Assembly: GCA_017456015.1 (NCBI GenBank)
Contig: JAFTLL010000001.1
Span: 58,516 to 122,515 of the forward strand
DNA length: 64,000 bases
Direction: 5' to 3'
Origin: Clostridia bacterium
GTDB taxonomy: Bacteria > Bacillota_A > Clostridia > Oscillospirales > Acutalibacteraceae
Part shown: one piece after another, positions 1 through 9,603 of the stretch
Layout: each line of letters begins with the position of its first letter
Numbering within the stretch: position 1 is the stretch's first letter
Program-made: the position numbers and the translations under genes
The notes under the pieces: generated by a model
Database searches by the model: none
The model's input: the letters and a program-made list of their open reading frames with translations, nothing else
What the model was told of the DNA's origin: nothing

Positions 1-171
1 AAACAAATCATCAATAGCGGAACACCGCTCAGCAATACCATTCTGTTCCTTTTCCTGATTTTATCCTTGGATATTATCATTTTGATTATGGTGTATATTT
101 TACAGCACTATTATAAGAAGAAACAGCAGGCTATGGCCATGGTTTCTTCAATTCCAGAGGAGGTATATTAA
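1..171 (+). CDS. C-terminal fragment of a membrane protein
   Basis: The reading frame is open from base 1 and ends at TAA 169-171, giving 56 residues. It holds one strongly hydrophobic segment (about residues 13-35), followed by a basic stretch (HYYKKK) and a short polar tail, which is the pattern of a membrane helix with a cytoplasmic end. The stop overlaps the next start by one base (TAATG), and a GGAGG site lies just upstream at 157-162, so it is translationally coupled to the secreted protein that follows. The upstream part is outside the window and the family cannot be named. It may belong to the same polysaccharide-related operon as the next two genes. Confidence 0.7.
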   Translation, partial: KQIINSGTPLSNTILFLFLILSLDIIILIMVYILQHYYKKKQQAMAMVSSIPEEVY

Positions 172-1730
172 TGAAGCGTCGTAACATTAGAAAAATCATG
201 CTTTCATCAGTGGTTTTTGTTTTGATTGCAGCTATGGCGTTACCTTTTTTTGGTCGCGCCGAAAATGTTGTAATTGAAAGCGAAACCAATCCGACTTTGA
301 CTCTGGAAAACATTCACAATCCGTTTGACGATGAACTACCTGCCGGATGGCCGCAGGTTTCCGGTAATTTAACCCAGGAAAATGGCAAGTACACCGTTTC
401 GGGTGACGGCTACAACTGCTGGGGCGCAAACGACAGCGTATCCTTCGCTTATAAGAGAGTAAATTTCAATTACGGTAAAGAAGGAAAACTAACTTTGGAA
501 ACCCAGTTGGATAATTGGAGCGGCGTTGAAGGAAACTCTGCCGGCGGTATGATGCTTCGTTCCAGCTTGGACCCGAACGCGGCATGTATTTTCTTGCAGA
601 TTCGTCCTGCACAGATTCTGTACACCTACCGTTCCGCAACAGGATACCGTACCAATTATGATGATGTACTGTTTGCCGGTCAATACCCCGTTAAATTCAA
701 AATGGTATTAACCAAATCAAAGGTGCAATGTTATTATCAGACACCTGCGGATTCAGATTTTGTTGCTCTTGGTGAAGCCGTTCCGTTTGGTTTTAACGGC
801 TCGGTATATGTTGGTCTCGCTTGTTACTCTATGGAACAAGGTGTGCAGAGAACTGCCTCTTATACAGGCTTCTCCTACCTTGTTGAGGCTCCCGAAGGTA
901 CCCAGGCTCCCGAAGGCGGCGAAGACGGCACTTCAAGTGAAGAAAATGAGGAACTCATTTTACCGGACGACATGAATCTCCCGGCGGATGTTTTGCTTCG
1001 CGAAACCTTCACCGACAATTCTATGACCGAAGGCAAATCGAGCGTTGTCAACCCCATTTGGGAAACAAATAACGTTAATGAGCCGGACATTGTAACCAAT
1101 GCCGAAAAAACCAACCGCTATTTGAACTTGCAAGAGGAAGATTTTTATTATCTGACCGGTGACGAAAAATGGACCGACTATGAAATGTCGGTTGACCTCA
1201 CCTTCCCGGAAGGCGGATACATTGAAGGTGCCGAAAATGCGGTTGCTGTTCATGTGCGCTTGACATCGATTGCCCAATACGGTTATGCCAGCTATGTTGT
1301 TCGCTTTATCAACGGCAACACGGTTGAATTGGGATGGTTCCAGGGTGCATCTGAACCCTTGGCAACATCTGAGTCTTACAGAATTTTGCAAACCTTGAAT
1401 TATGATTATAAAAACAAAGCCGATGTACCTCTGCATTTGACCATGCGCGCATTTGATAATCACATTACGGTTTATCTGCGCGAGGGTGATGCAACCGAGT
1501 CGGTTAAGCTCTTTGATTACGAAGACCTCGGTGAACGCACTATACAGGTCAAAACCGAAGGCCGTATAGCGATTGCAACTTGTAACGCTACCGTACATGT
1601 CGATAATATCAAAGTCGTGAAATTAGAAGACTTGTTGGGCGGCGATTACGATAATAGAATTCAAGGACTTTGGGATGAAGAGGTTCCGAAGTACATTCAG
1701 GAATTCATTGACTCTAAGTTTGCATATTAA
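171..1730 (+). CDS. secreted protein with two concanavalin-A-like (DUF1349/LamG-type) modules
   Basis: The 519-residue product starts with a typical signal peptide (basic MKRRNIRK, hydrophobic core, cleavage probably after FGRA near residue 30). Residues about 45-240 and 270-490 are two beta-rich modules whose features (AGGMMLRSSLD; the frame of DETFTD ... VHVDNIKVV) resemble LamG/DUF1349/DUF1080 carbohydrate-associated jelly-roll domains. They are joined by an acidic Ser/Glu/Gly-rich linker at about 242-268. There is no catalytic motif I can name, so a binding or structural role at the cell surface is more likely than an enzyme. It lies 9 bases before the dockerin protein and is coupled to the upstream membrane protein, pointing to one operon for extracellular polysaccharide use. 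Confidence 0.7.
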   Translation: MKRRNIRKIMLSSVVFVLIAAMALPFFGRAENVVIESETNPTLTLENIHNPFDDELPAGWPQVSGNLTQENGKYTVSGDGYNCWGANDSVSFAYKRVNFNYGKEGKLTLETQLDNWSGVEGNSAGGMMLRSSLDPNAACIFLQIRPAQILYTYRSATGYRTNYDDVLFAGQYPVKFKMVLTKSKVQCYYQTPADSDFVALGEAVPFGFNGSVYVGLACYSMEQGVQRTASYTGFSYLVEAPEGTQAPEGGEDGTSSEENEELILPDDMNLPADVLLRETFTDNSMTEGKSSVVNPIWETNNVNEPDIVTNAEKTNRYLNLQEEDFYYLTGDEKWTDYEMSVDLTFPEGGYIEGAENAVAVHVRLTSIAQYGYASYVVRFINGNTVELGWFQGASEPLATSESYRILQTLNYDYKNKADVPLHLTMRAFDNHITVYLREGDATESVKLFDYEDLGERTIQVKTEGRIAIATCNATVHVDNIKVVKLEDLLGGDYDNRIQGLWDEEVPKYIQEFIDSKFAY

Positions 1731-1739
1731 GGAGGCAAC

Positions 1740-4700
1740 ATGATGAAGAAATCAATCAAACGAATCATGGCATTGACTTTGTCAGTGCTGATAGTTTTGC
1801 TGTCTCTGAACTTAACCGTGTTTGTTTCTGCCGGTAGTACAGTGAAAGACTACTTGGGTTCGCAATTCACACAAAAGGATACTTTTGAGTATCCTTCTGG
1901 AACCGACCTGTCCAGCGTCTGGGAAACTACTTTGTACAACGGACAAAACAACGATAAGGGCGCATCGACTGCCAATATTAAAACCAATCCTACCGTTGTA
2001 GCTGACCCGTTGGACAGCAACAACAAGGTTCTCAAAATGGGTACAGCGGTTGGTAAAAATCAAATGGGTACTGTTCTGTATAAAATGAAGAACAGCTTGG
2101 CTCCGTCTGGCCGTAGAATTAAATCTTTAAGCTTTAAGGTTTATAAAACCAATGCGAGCGATGCTTTTCAAATCATTTTATACAGTGGCAGAAATAAAAC
2201 CGACGAAACGATGGAATTGTGTAACTCCATTGAGCTGGTTAACTATTACCATGTTTGGCTTCGCAATGGTTACGATACAGTCGTTCCGTTAGATACCAAT
2301 ACCGAGCTGCCTGACCTAACCATTGCCGCCCAAACCTGGACCAATGTAACCCTTGAATATATTTATACAAATGGTTCCATTACCGGTTACACCCTCACGG
2401 TAGGCGACAAGCATTTTTCCAAGAATGTAAGTACGTCAGGCTATGTACCATACAATTCCAACAGTATGAGTGACACCGGATTTTCTACCGGCTTCCTGTA
2501 CGGTCTGACCGAAACCTATCTTGATGATGTTACCATTCGCTATGAGGTTTTGGATAGCGATGATGCTGCCGATGTTGCCGCAGATTTCCGTAACAACTTT
2601 GCTGCTGAGCTTGCTTTGACAACCTCTGCGGTTAACGCAGCGGATAAGGTTGATTTGGATGAAGCGCTGGCAGAATACAATGCGGCATCTTCTGAGGTGC
2701 AGGCGTTGCTGGCCAATGAAAAAGCAACCATTGACAGCTTGCTCAACAAAATCGAAGAAGACAGAATCGCAGGCGAAGTGAACGTTTATAAAGCAACCCA
2801 TGCTACAATTTTGGCGAAAAACGAAGACACCATTCAAGCTTCGGATATGGATGCTTTAAACGCAGCTTACCTCGGTTTCTTGGATTTAACCGTTGCCACG
2901 CAAAACAGCAGCCAGTTAAGCGCTGACAAAGCCAATTTGGAGGCAATGCTCCAAAAATTAAAAGGCTCGGCAATCAGCAATCAAATCACGACCCAAACTG
3001 CGGGCGAGTTCTTTGATGACTTTGAGTATGAAAACGGTGTGATTCCGAGCGATATCTATGAAACGAAAGTAAACGATAGAGCAGAGTATCCGCTTGTAAA
3101 CGATACCTCCTTAAAAGGTCATATCGTTGAAAGCCCGACCGATGCTTCCAACCACGTTTTGAAGCTGGATAAAGCATGTTCTGCCAACTGGCACTATTAT
3201 GCTTTGAACAGTGACCTCTATCCCACCGATAGAAAAATTCAATCCGTTTCGTTTAAGTATTACGCAAATTCAACAAGAGAAAATGGCGGTATCAACCTGG
3301 TTGTTTATCAGGGTTTGTTGAGAGATTCCAACACAGCGTTGATTTCCTGTGCCTTGGCTAGTGGTAAAGCACCGGCAATTTATATTAACGGTGTTAGATA
3401 CTTGCCGTTAAATGAACTCCCGACAATTACAGCTTCCCAGTGGAACGATGTGACCTTGGAGTATGTTTATGAAGGCACTAGCCTGGCTGGCATCACGCTG
3501 ACCATCGACAATGGCACCACATCCGGTTCACACACCTATTCTTACCTCTCATTGAGAAATGAGTTGGGTAAGATGAAGGCGACCGGCTTTACCGCTGGTT
3601 TGTCCTTCCCGTGGGATGCCAATGCGTCATTGATTGATGATTTGCATTATACCTTTGCTCAAACAGCGGACGAAAGCGGTACTGCCGATGCAGCTGCCTT
3701 CAAACAAACCTATGCTTCTGTTTTGGCAAAAGACCCCGCGACAGTAACCGATGCCGACAAAACTGCCGTAAAAGAGGCCATTGTCGCATACGGCAACCTG
3801 TCCGGTGCGGCGCAGGCATGCCTCACCGCAGAGGCGGCTGCTTTAACGGAAATGGCTGAAAAACTGTTTGCATCTGAATATGCGGCACTTCAAGCTTTTA
3901 TTCAAAAATACAAGGCATCTATTTTTGATAAAGATGTAGATGATTTTGTTATAGCTGACCTCACAGTTTTAAAAGAAGCCTATGATGCGCATGCCGCATT
4001 GGACGATATCAGCAGAAGCCTGGCCGGATATCCTTATAAATACCAAATCGATAGCGCTTTAAAATATGTAAGCGACAATCCGACACCGCGTGTTGACGGC
4101 GATTACAGTTCAAGCTTTTTCGATTTTGAGTATTTGCAGAATCCGTTGGTTCTGGATACTGCCGATGAAGGCCAGTTTATCAGCGGTGTAGTTAAAGACC
4201 CCTATCCGACCCAGGGCAATGAAGACAATAATGTTTTCAAGCTTGAATTTACAAAGGCGGACAGAAATACACAGGTCTTCTTCACGCTGAAAGATGAGTA
4301 TTGGCCGAAAGAGCCGGCACAGGTTACATCGTATAGCTTTAAATTCTGTGTAGAAGATATTAAGAACTATACAAGGCCCTTGCTTTGCTATTCTTATATC
4401 GATGAAGACAATTACTATGCGGTTTATCCCAGACTGGGTACACCGTTGGCTATGTATTCTACCGGTGTAACCAATGGCCAGGAGTCCTACTCCTATATGA
4501 ATACACCGGCAGTTATTCCGGCACAGGAATGGGGTACAATCACCTTTACCTTTACGGATGCCGCTTGCGCGATTGCTATGGATACCTCTGTCGCAAGCTA
4601 CCGTGTAGAGCTTGATTACAAGGTAGGCTCGCGTATCGCCTTCGGCTTTAAACCGCAGTATGACCAAGCCGGTGTGCCGTTGTATATCGATGATATCGGC

Positions 4701-7355
4701 ATTAACTATGAAAAGGGCACCTATGATGTTGATGAAACGATAGAGGATATCGTAACTTATTACGCCGGAAATACATTGCAAAAACCGGATGATACAGTAC
4801 AGATTATCGGTGAAGGCTTAATCAACACCGTAGCTTCTGCCGAATTGTACACCGTTCCGAATCAAACGATAGACCCGGCAAACCCGCAGTATGTTTTTGA
4901 AACGAGCTTGACCTCTTCGTCTACCGATACCGGTGTAACGACACTGCCGACAACACCCACCTGGAATGCAACCGATGCGATTGCAGCTGAATTCGTACAA
5001 AGAGCAGAGGACTCTGTGAAATTCACGCTTCCCGCATCTTTGGACTTAGGCATTTATGCCGTTAAGTTAAAGGCAGCCGTTGCAGGCAAGGAAGACAAGA
5101 TTCTTTACTTGAACAACCCCCATATCAAATACTATATGGGTGACGACGGTGACGATGCATCGCAAGGCGGTTCGATTCGTCTTATCGGTGAAAACCTGTA
5201 TGTTGACGATGCGCATCCTGTAACCGTAGTGGCGAAATCCTTGGCCACAGGCGCTTACACCACACTGGCGGTGACCAAAACCTTTGAAGACGACAACTAT
5301 GCTGTTGAGGCTGCGATTCCGGAAGATTTTGCAGCCGGCAAATATGAGGTTATGCTGCATAACGGTTATGGTGACAACACCTGTTGGTCTGAGCCGTTAG
5401 TATTCAGCGTAACCGAAAAGCAGGAAAGAGAAATCTGGGCTGCAAAAGGTTGGTTTGACGTTACACAGTACGGCGCAGACGGAACAGAAGGCGATTATGG
5501 CAATGATACGCCTGCGTTTATCAAGGCCATTGAAGCGGCATACCAGAACGGCGGCGGTACGGTTTATGTTCCGCGCGGCCATTACCATTTGGTTTCCACG
5601 CTGATTATTCCGCAGAATGTCAGCCTGATTGGTGAAAGTCAAGAAAACACCATGCTGTTCTGGACGGCGCGCCGTTGGCAGTACATGGATGCAAGAACCT
5701 TGATTTCTATTTCGGGTAACTGTGAGATTAAGAATCTCTACTTGTATGCTACGCGCTACAAGAATGTTGTTGAGTTGAATAAGTATACCGCGATGGACAA
5801 TTATCCTTTCTCTCTCAAAAACAACCCGAACGTCCGTGACAATGTCTACCTTGAAAATCTGAGAATCAGAACCATTCCGTTTGCCGGATTTGTTACCAGC
5901 GGCGGTACTTGGGTTAAACCGATTTGGACCACAAACACCAGCGATGCGGTTGTTTCCGAAGTTGAAGCCATGGTAATCAAGGAATCGCAAAAAAATAAAT
6001 TGGAATTCACGAATGCAAACGGTAAGAACTATCAGTTCTCGAACATCGACTATTATGTTGACGGTTCTACTACCTCGGTTCGTACAATTTATGTTGATGG
6101 TGATTATGTAAATATCAACCATTTCTCAGACGAATTCTTTGGTTTTGGCGGCGTTGCGCGTCAAATGATTATCGAAGACTGCTATCTGCAAAGAGGCTGT
6201 ACCAATATAACCGGCGGTAATATGTACTATGCAAGAAACTTGCAAGAGGACAGATTTATTAACAACCGTGAGTTATATGTTATGGACTTGATTCCGCAGT
6301 ATACGCACGATGCGATCCAGTTTATCGGTCAAAATGAAGATATCATGGGCGCTGGAAACACCGACCAGGTGACATACAAATTGCTTGGTTATACAAATAC
6401 CTTTAAGCAAAATGCTCTGAAAAATCTGGAAATCTGGATTTATGACGGCCAAGGCTACGGTCAAGCGCGCCGGATTGTTTCCAGCGAAACCGATGGAACC
6501 TTCCGTGTTGATGAGCCCTTTACCATTACACCGAACCGCAATTCAAGGGTAATTATCTTTACCGCCCGTACGACCAATTTCTTTGTAAAGAACAAATTGA
6601 TTGACGGTAGCTTCTTCGGACCTTACGGAACCAGTGTCAACACCGTTTGGGATGGCAACAGCTTCTCCTATACGAGCGGTCAGGGCTTCACAGCCTCTGC
6701 TTCTATTAACTGGTACGCATCGGTTCTGAACTCTGTTTATGATTGCCCCGTATTTATCATTGGTGAGGAACACAACAATTTGACGAATATCAGATACGAT
6801 TGCTCTTACTCAGACAGAAACAAGGGTATCATGGGCTTCACAGTTAAGAGGAATGATTTTGATGCCTACTATATCTGGCTGAACTTTATCGGATATCCCG
6901 CTTTGTGTGATTTCATTATTGAAAACAATATTATTGCGGGTGCAGAGTATGGTATCTATTGTCAGACCAAACCAACCGATGTAAATATGGACGGTGTATA
7001 TATCCGTAATAATGATATTTCCTGTATTGGTGAGGAGTATTCACCGGAATTGCTGAACAGAGGAAACAATAAGTACGGCTGGAAGGTTTGTATCGTTATT
7101 GATGAAAACTTTGTAAGCAATCTCCATGGTGACGTAAACCAGGATGGCAAGATTTCTCTGAAAGACAGCACATTGATTCGGTATTACTATATGGGATTGA
7201 GTGAACTGTCAGCAGCGCAACTGGTATTGGCAGATGTCAATGCAGATGACAAGGTTAATTTGAAGGATGCTACTCGTATTAAACAGCATTTGCTTGACCC
7301 GTCCATTCCGTTGGAGAATGTCAAGGATGATATATATTATCCGGGTGACTATTAA
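1740..7355 (+). CDS. giant secreted dockerin protein with pectate-lyase-3-like beta-helix
   Basis: The product has 1,871 residues. ATG 1740 and ATG 1743 are both possible; GGAGG at 1731-1735 is better placed for 1743. A signal peptide covers residues 1-32. Three related modules follow, each beginning with an F(D/E)YxxG-like stretch (about 45-280, 415-640 and 785-990) and separated by helical alanine-rich linkers; they look like carbohydrate-binding modules. Residues about 1020-1230 look like two Ig/IPT-type domains. From about 1237 (WFDVTQYGADG ... NGGGTVYVPRGHY) to about 1770 there is a pectate-lyase-3/glycoside hydrolase 28-like right-handed beta-helix. Residues about 1795-1855 are a type I dockerin with two calcium loops (GDVNQDGKIS and ADVNADDKVN). 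Known families imply an extracellular, possibly cellulosome-like polysaccharidase; the substrate is not deducible. Confidence 0.85.
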   Translation: MMKKSIKRIMALTLSVLIVLLSLNLTVFVSAGSTVKDYLGSQFTQKDTFEYPSGTDLSSVWETTLYNGQNNDKGASTANIKTNPTVVADPLDSNNKVLKMGTAVGKNQMGTVLYKMKNSLAPSGRRIKSLSFKVYKTNASDAFQIILYSGRNKTDETMELCNSIELVNYYHVWLRNGYDTVVPLDTNTELPDLTIAAQTWTNVTLEYIYTNGSITGYTLTVGDKHFSKNVSTSGYVPYNSNSMSDTGFSTGFLYGLTETYLDDVTIRYEVLDSDDAADVAADFRNNFAAELALTTSAVNAADKVDLDEALAEYNAASSEVQALLANEKATIDSLLNKIEEDRIAGEVNVYKATHATILAKNEDTIQASDMDALNAAYLGFLDLTVATQNSSQLSADKANLEAMLQKLKGSAISNQITTQTAGEFFDDFEYENGVIPSDIYETKVNDRAEYPLVNDTSLKGHIVESPTDASNHVLKLDKACSANWHYYALNSDLYPTDRKIQSVSFKYYANSTRENGGINLVVYQGLLRDSNTALISCALASGKAPAIYINGVRYLPLNELPTITASQWNDVTLEYVYEGTSLAGITLTIDNGTTSGSHTYSYLSLRNELGKMKATGFTAGLSFPWDANASLIDDLHYTFAQTADESGTADAAAFKQTYASVLAKDPATVTDADKTAVKEAIVAYGNLSGAAQACLTAEAAALTEMAEKLFASEYAALQAFIQKYKASIFDKDVDDFVIADLTVLKEAYDAHAALDDISRSLAGYPYKYQIDSALKYVSDNPTPRVDGDYSSSFFDFEYLQNPLVLDTADEGQFISGVVKDPYPTQGNEDNNVFKLEFTKADRNTQVFFTLKDEYWPKEPAQVTSYSFKFCVEDIKNYTRPLLCYSYIDEDNYYAVYPRLGTPLAMYSTGVTNGQESYSYMNTPAVIPAQEWGTITFTFTDAACAIAMDTSVASYRVELDYKVGSRIAFGFKPQYDQAGVPLYIDDIGINYEKGTYDVDETIEDIVTYYAGNTLQKPDDTVQIIGEGLINTVASAELYTVPNQTIDPANPQYVFETSLTSSSTDTGVTTLPTTPTWNATDAIAAEFVQRAEDSVKFTLPASLDLGIYAVKLKAAVAGKEDKILYLNNPHIKYYMGDDGDDASQGGSIRLIGENLYVDDAHPVTVVAKSLATGAYTTLAVTKTFEDDNYAVEAAIPEDFAAGKYEVMLHNGYGDNTCWSEPLVFSVTEKQEREIWAAKGWFDVTQYGADGTEGDYGNDTPAFIKAIEAAYQNGGGTVYVPRGHYHLVSTLIIPQNVSLIGESQENTMLFWTARRWQYMDARTLISISGNCEIKNLYLYATRYKNVVELNKYTAMDNYPFSLKNNPNVRDNVYLENLRIRTIPFAGFVTSGGTWVKPIWTTNTSDAVVSEVEAMVIKESQKNKLEFTNANGKNYQFSNIDYYVDGSTTSVRTIYVDGDYVNINHFSDEFFGFGGVARQMIIEDCYLQRGCTNITGGNMYYARNLQEDRFINNRELYVMDLIPQYTHDAIQFIGQNEDIMGAGNTDQVTYKLLGYTNTFKQNALKNLEIWIYDGQGYGQARRIVSSETDGTFRVDEPFTITPNRNSRVIIFTARTTNFFVKNKLIDGSFFGPYGTSVNTVWDGNSFSYTSGQGFTASASINWYASVLNSVYDCPVFIIGEEHNNLTNIRYDCSYSDRNKGIMGFTVKRNDFDAYYIWLNFIGYPALCDFIIENNIIAGAEYGIYCQTKPTDVNMDGVYIRNNDISCIGEEYSPELLNRGNNKYGWKVCIVIDENFVSNLHGDVNQDGKISLKDSTLIRYYYMGLSELSAAQLVLADVNADDKVNLKDATRIKQHLLDPSIPLENVKDDIYYPGDY

Positions 7356-7398
7356 ACTCCAAAGTTCATAATGAACTTACCTGTTAAAGGTTCACAAA

Positions 7399-7433
7399 AA
7401 AAACAGCCGAGGCTTACGCCTCGGCTGTTTTTG
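7399..7433. terminator. bidirectional terminator between dockerin gene and asnB
   Basis: A 10-bp stem (7404-7413 with 7418-7427) encloses a TTAC loop. A-runs lie on the left and T-runs on the right, so it can end the rightward dockerin transcript and the leftward asnB transcript. Confidence 0.85.
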
Positions 7434-7436
7434 TAT

Positions 7437-9269
7437 TTATAAAATACGCACATGGTAATGTTGCAGCCAATGGTTCAACTGTACGAAATAGGCAATGGTT
7501 TGCGGTGTGGTCATCAGCTGTCCGTACCAGGGCGTTTGCCGGTCGGTGCGCAACAGCTCCTCCAAACTCTCCTTTTTCGCAATTTGCAGCACAGGACTAT
7601 TGGAATTCGAAATAACCTCCTCCAACATTTTAGATACCGTCTGTCGGTAGATGGGATGGTGGGTTTTCGGGTAGGGGCTCTTCTTTCGCCACAATACATC
7701 ATCGGGTAAAAGGTCCCGAACCGCCTCTCGGAGTAGACCCTTCTCATATCCCTTATAATCCTTGTATTCCCAGGGAACTCGGTACAAATATTCTGCAATG
7801 CGGTAATCGCAGAAGGGAACACGCACCTCCAAACCGTTGTACATACTCATTCTGTCCTTGCGGTCAAGTAAGGTTTGCATAAACCAATCCAGATTCAGCC
7901 GCATCATTTCCTTCATACGCGACTCGGTTTCATTCAGGCCCTCGGCCTTGTGCGTATCCTGTATGGTGCGCTGATAACGCGCATTAACATATTCATGCGG
8001 GTCAATACGTTCCGCCAGCGCGTCGGTTAAAAAGCTGTAACGGTAATCGGTCGATTGCGCCCAGGGAAAACCGTAACGCATACGGATTTCTTTATCCCGA
8101 TACCAGGGATAACCGCCGAAAATCTCGTCTGCACATTCGCCCGACAAAGCAACCGTGCAGTGCTTTTTGATTTCCTTGCAAAACAGCAGTAGGGAAGAGT
8201 CAACATCCACCATACCCGGCAAATCCCGTGCCTCTGTGGCAGCATACAACGCGTTTGCCACATCCTCTGAATCTAAAACCACCAAATGGTTCTCTACCTG
8301 TAAATATGCATTCATTTTTTGAATGTATTCAGCATCGGCATTTGGCTGGAACTTGCTTTTTTGAAAATACTTGTCATTGTCCCGGTAGTCCAATGAAAAG
8401 GTCATTAGTTTCTTGCCTTGGTTTCGCATATAGCGTGCAGCAACCGAGGAAATGATACTGGAATCCAACCCACCTGAAAGGAAGGTGCCAATCGGCACAT
8501 CGGACACCAATTGCCGTTCGATGGCGTCGGTCACCAAACCACGCACCTTTTCTACCGTTTCGGGAAAACTATCGGTATGCGGCGTGTCGGTTAAGTGCCA
8601 GTATTTTTTTATTTTTAAACCGTCGCGGTCAAAATAACCGCAACAGGCCGGCGGCAGCTCGCAAATGTCTTTGAAAACGCCGTTTTCGGGTGTGCGTCCG
8701 GGGCCAATCAGCATAATTTCGGCAATTGCCTCGGTTTCAATTTCCGGCTGAATTTTTTTATGCTGCAAAAGGCTCTTGATTTCAGATGCAAAGAGAAAAG
8801 AACCCGATTTCAGCGCATAAAAGAAGGGTTTAACACCGATGCGGTCGCGTGCGACAAACAAGCGGTTTTCGGCCGCGTCGTAAACTGCAAAGGCAAAAAT
8901 GCCGTTCAACCGGGTTACACAGTTGGCACCCCAAGCAACATAGGCTTTTAAGAGGACTTCGGTATCAGAATGCCCATCAAAAACAAAGCCCAAATCCAAC
9001 AATTTTTCCCGAATTTCTTCCGTATTGTATAACTCACCGTTGTACACCAAAGCATATGCACGCTCTCCGGCGGCATATACCATGGGCTGTTTTCCTTTTT
9101 CCAAATCAATTACAGCCAGACGCCGATGACAAAGCGCGCAATGTTCGTTCAGATATATTCCGCTGTCATCCGGTCCGCGTCGGGACAAAACATCGGTCAT
9201 GGCCCGGTAAATTTCCCGGTTGGCCGATAAGGACTCCTTAAAGTTGATTTCTCCCGCAATACCGCACAT
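7437..9269 (-). CDS. asnB: asparagine synthase (glutamine-hydrolysing)
   Basis: Makes asparagine from aspartate, glutamine and ATP in the cytoplasm. The start is set at ATG 9269, giving the mature-type N-terminus MCGIAGE, because Cys2 becomes the catalytic nucleophile of the class II glutaminase domain; two upstream in-frame codons (GTG, GTT) are ignored. The glutaminase domain spans about residues 1-200 (RRGPDDSG, YNGELYN). The synthetase domain from about 230 has the pyrophosphate loop SGGLDSS and the later SGECADEIFGGY motif. The length, 610 residues, fits bacterial AsnB. It stands alone between a bidirectional terminator and tRNA-Arg. Confidence 0.95.
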   Translation of the reverse strand: MCGIAGEINFKESLSANREIYRAMTDVLSRRGPDDSGIYLNEHCALCHRRLAVIDLEKGKQPMVYAAGERAYALVYNGELYNTEEIREKLLDLGFVFDGHSDTEVLLKAYVAWGANCVTRLNGIFAFAVYDAAENRLFVARDRIGVKPFFYALKSGSFLFASEIKSLLQHKKIQPEIETEAIAEIMLIGPGRTPENGVFKDICELPPACCGYFDRDGLKIKKYWHLTDTPHTDSFPETVEKVRGLVTDAIERQLVSDVPIGTFLSGGLDSSIISSVAARYMRNQGKKLMTFSLDYRDNDKYFQKSKFQPNADAEYIQKMNAYLQVENHLVVLDSEDVANALYAATEARDLPGMVDVDSSLLLFCKEIKKHCTVALSGECADEIFGGYPWYRDKEIRMRYGFPWAQSTDYRYSFLTDALAERIDPHEYVNARYQRTIQDTHKAEGLNETESRMKEMMRLNLDWFMQTLLDRKDRMSMYNGLEVRVPFCDYRIAEYLYRVPWEYKDYKGYEKGLLREAVRDLLPDDVLWRKKSPYPKTHHPIYRQTVSKMLEEVISNSNSPVLQIAKKESLEELLRTDRQTPWYGQLMTTPQTIAYFVQLNHWLQHYHVRIL

Positions 9270-9344
9270 AACCACAAAACCCCAATTCTAATTCAGATTA
9301 CTTTATTATATGCAAAACCGGAGAAAAAGTGCGGAAAATAAAAA

Positions 9345-9380
9345 AATACAGGAATTTATCAAAAGATAAATTCCTGTATT
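9345..9380 (-). terminator. terminator of tRNA-Arg
   Basis: A perfect 16-bp stem (9345-9360 with 9365-9380) with a 4-base loop is followed, on the minus strand, by a T-run. The stem begins at the last base of the tRNA CCA end, so the terminator abuts the mature RNA with no spacer. Confidence 0.85.
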
Positions 9381-9456
9381 GGCGCGCTGAAAGGGACTCG
9401 AACCCCCGACCTACTGGTTCGTAGCCAGTCACTCTATCCAGCTGAGCTATCAGCGC
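9380..9456 (-). tRNA. tRNA-Arg (anticodon ACG)
   Basis: A complete 77-nt cloverleaf on the minus strand: 7-bp acceptor GCGCTGA/TCAGCGC, D-arm AGCTCAGCTGGATAGAGT, anticodon loop CTACGAA with anticodon ACG, T-loop TTCGAGT and an encoded CCA. The A at position 34 is expected to be edited to inosine by TadA, whose gene lies at 17039-17512. Confidence 0.97.
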
Positions 9457-9544
9457 ATTTTTGTTACCATGATATAATAACACATTTAAATTATAAAATC
9501 AATACCCAATTCAAAAAAATTTACTTTCCCTTCATTTTTTATGG

Positions 9545-9573
9545 TTGCCTTTAAAGCCATTTTGCGGTACAAT
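9545..9573 (+). promoter_or_regulatory. predicted sigma-A promoter of pcrA
   Basis: TTGCCT (9545-9550), 17-bp spacer, TACAAT (9568-9573), about 25 bases before the pcrA start. Confidence 0.6.
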
Positions 9574-9603
9574 AAAAGCAATGCAAGATAAAGGGGTATG
9601 TAC

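Noticed and set aside
960..1598. Leftward frame of 212 residues opposite the secreted protein gene
   Set aside because: Mirror of a real coding frame, without ribosome binding site or domain; similar long mirror frames at 4110-4781 and 5397-6122 were dismissed for the same reason.
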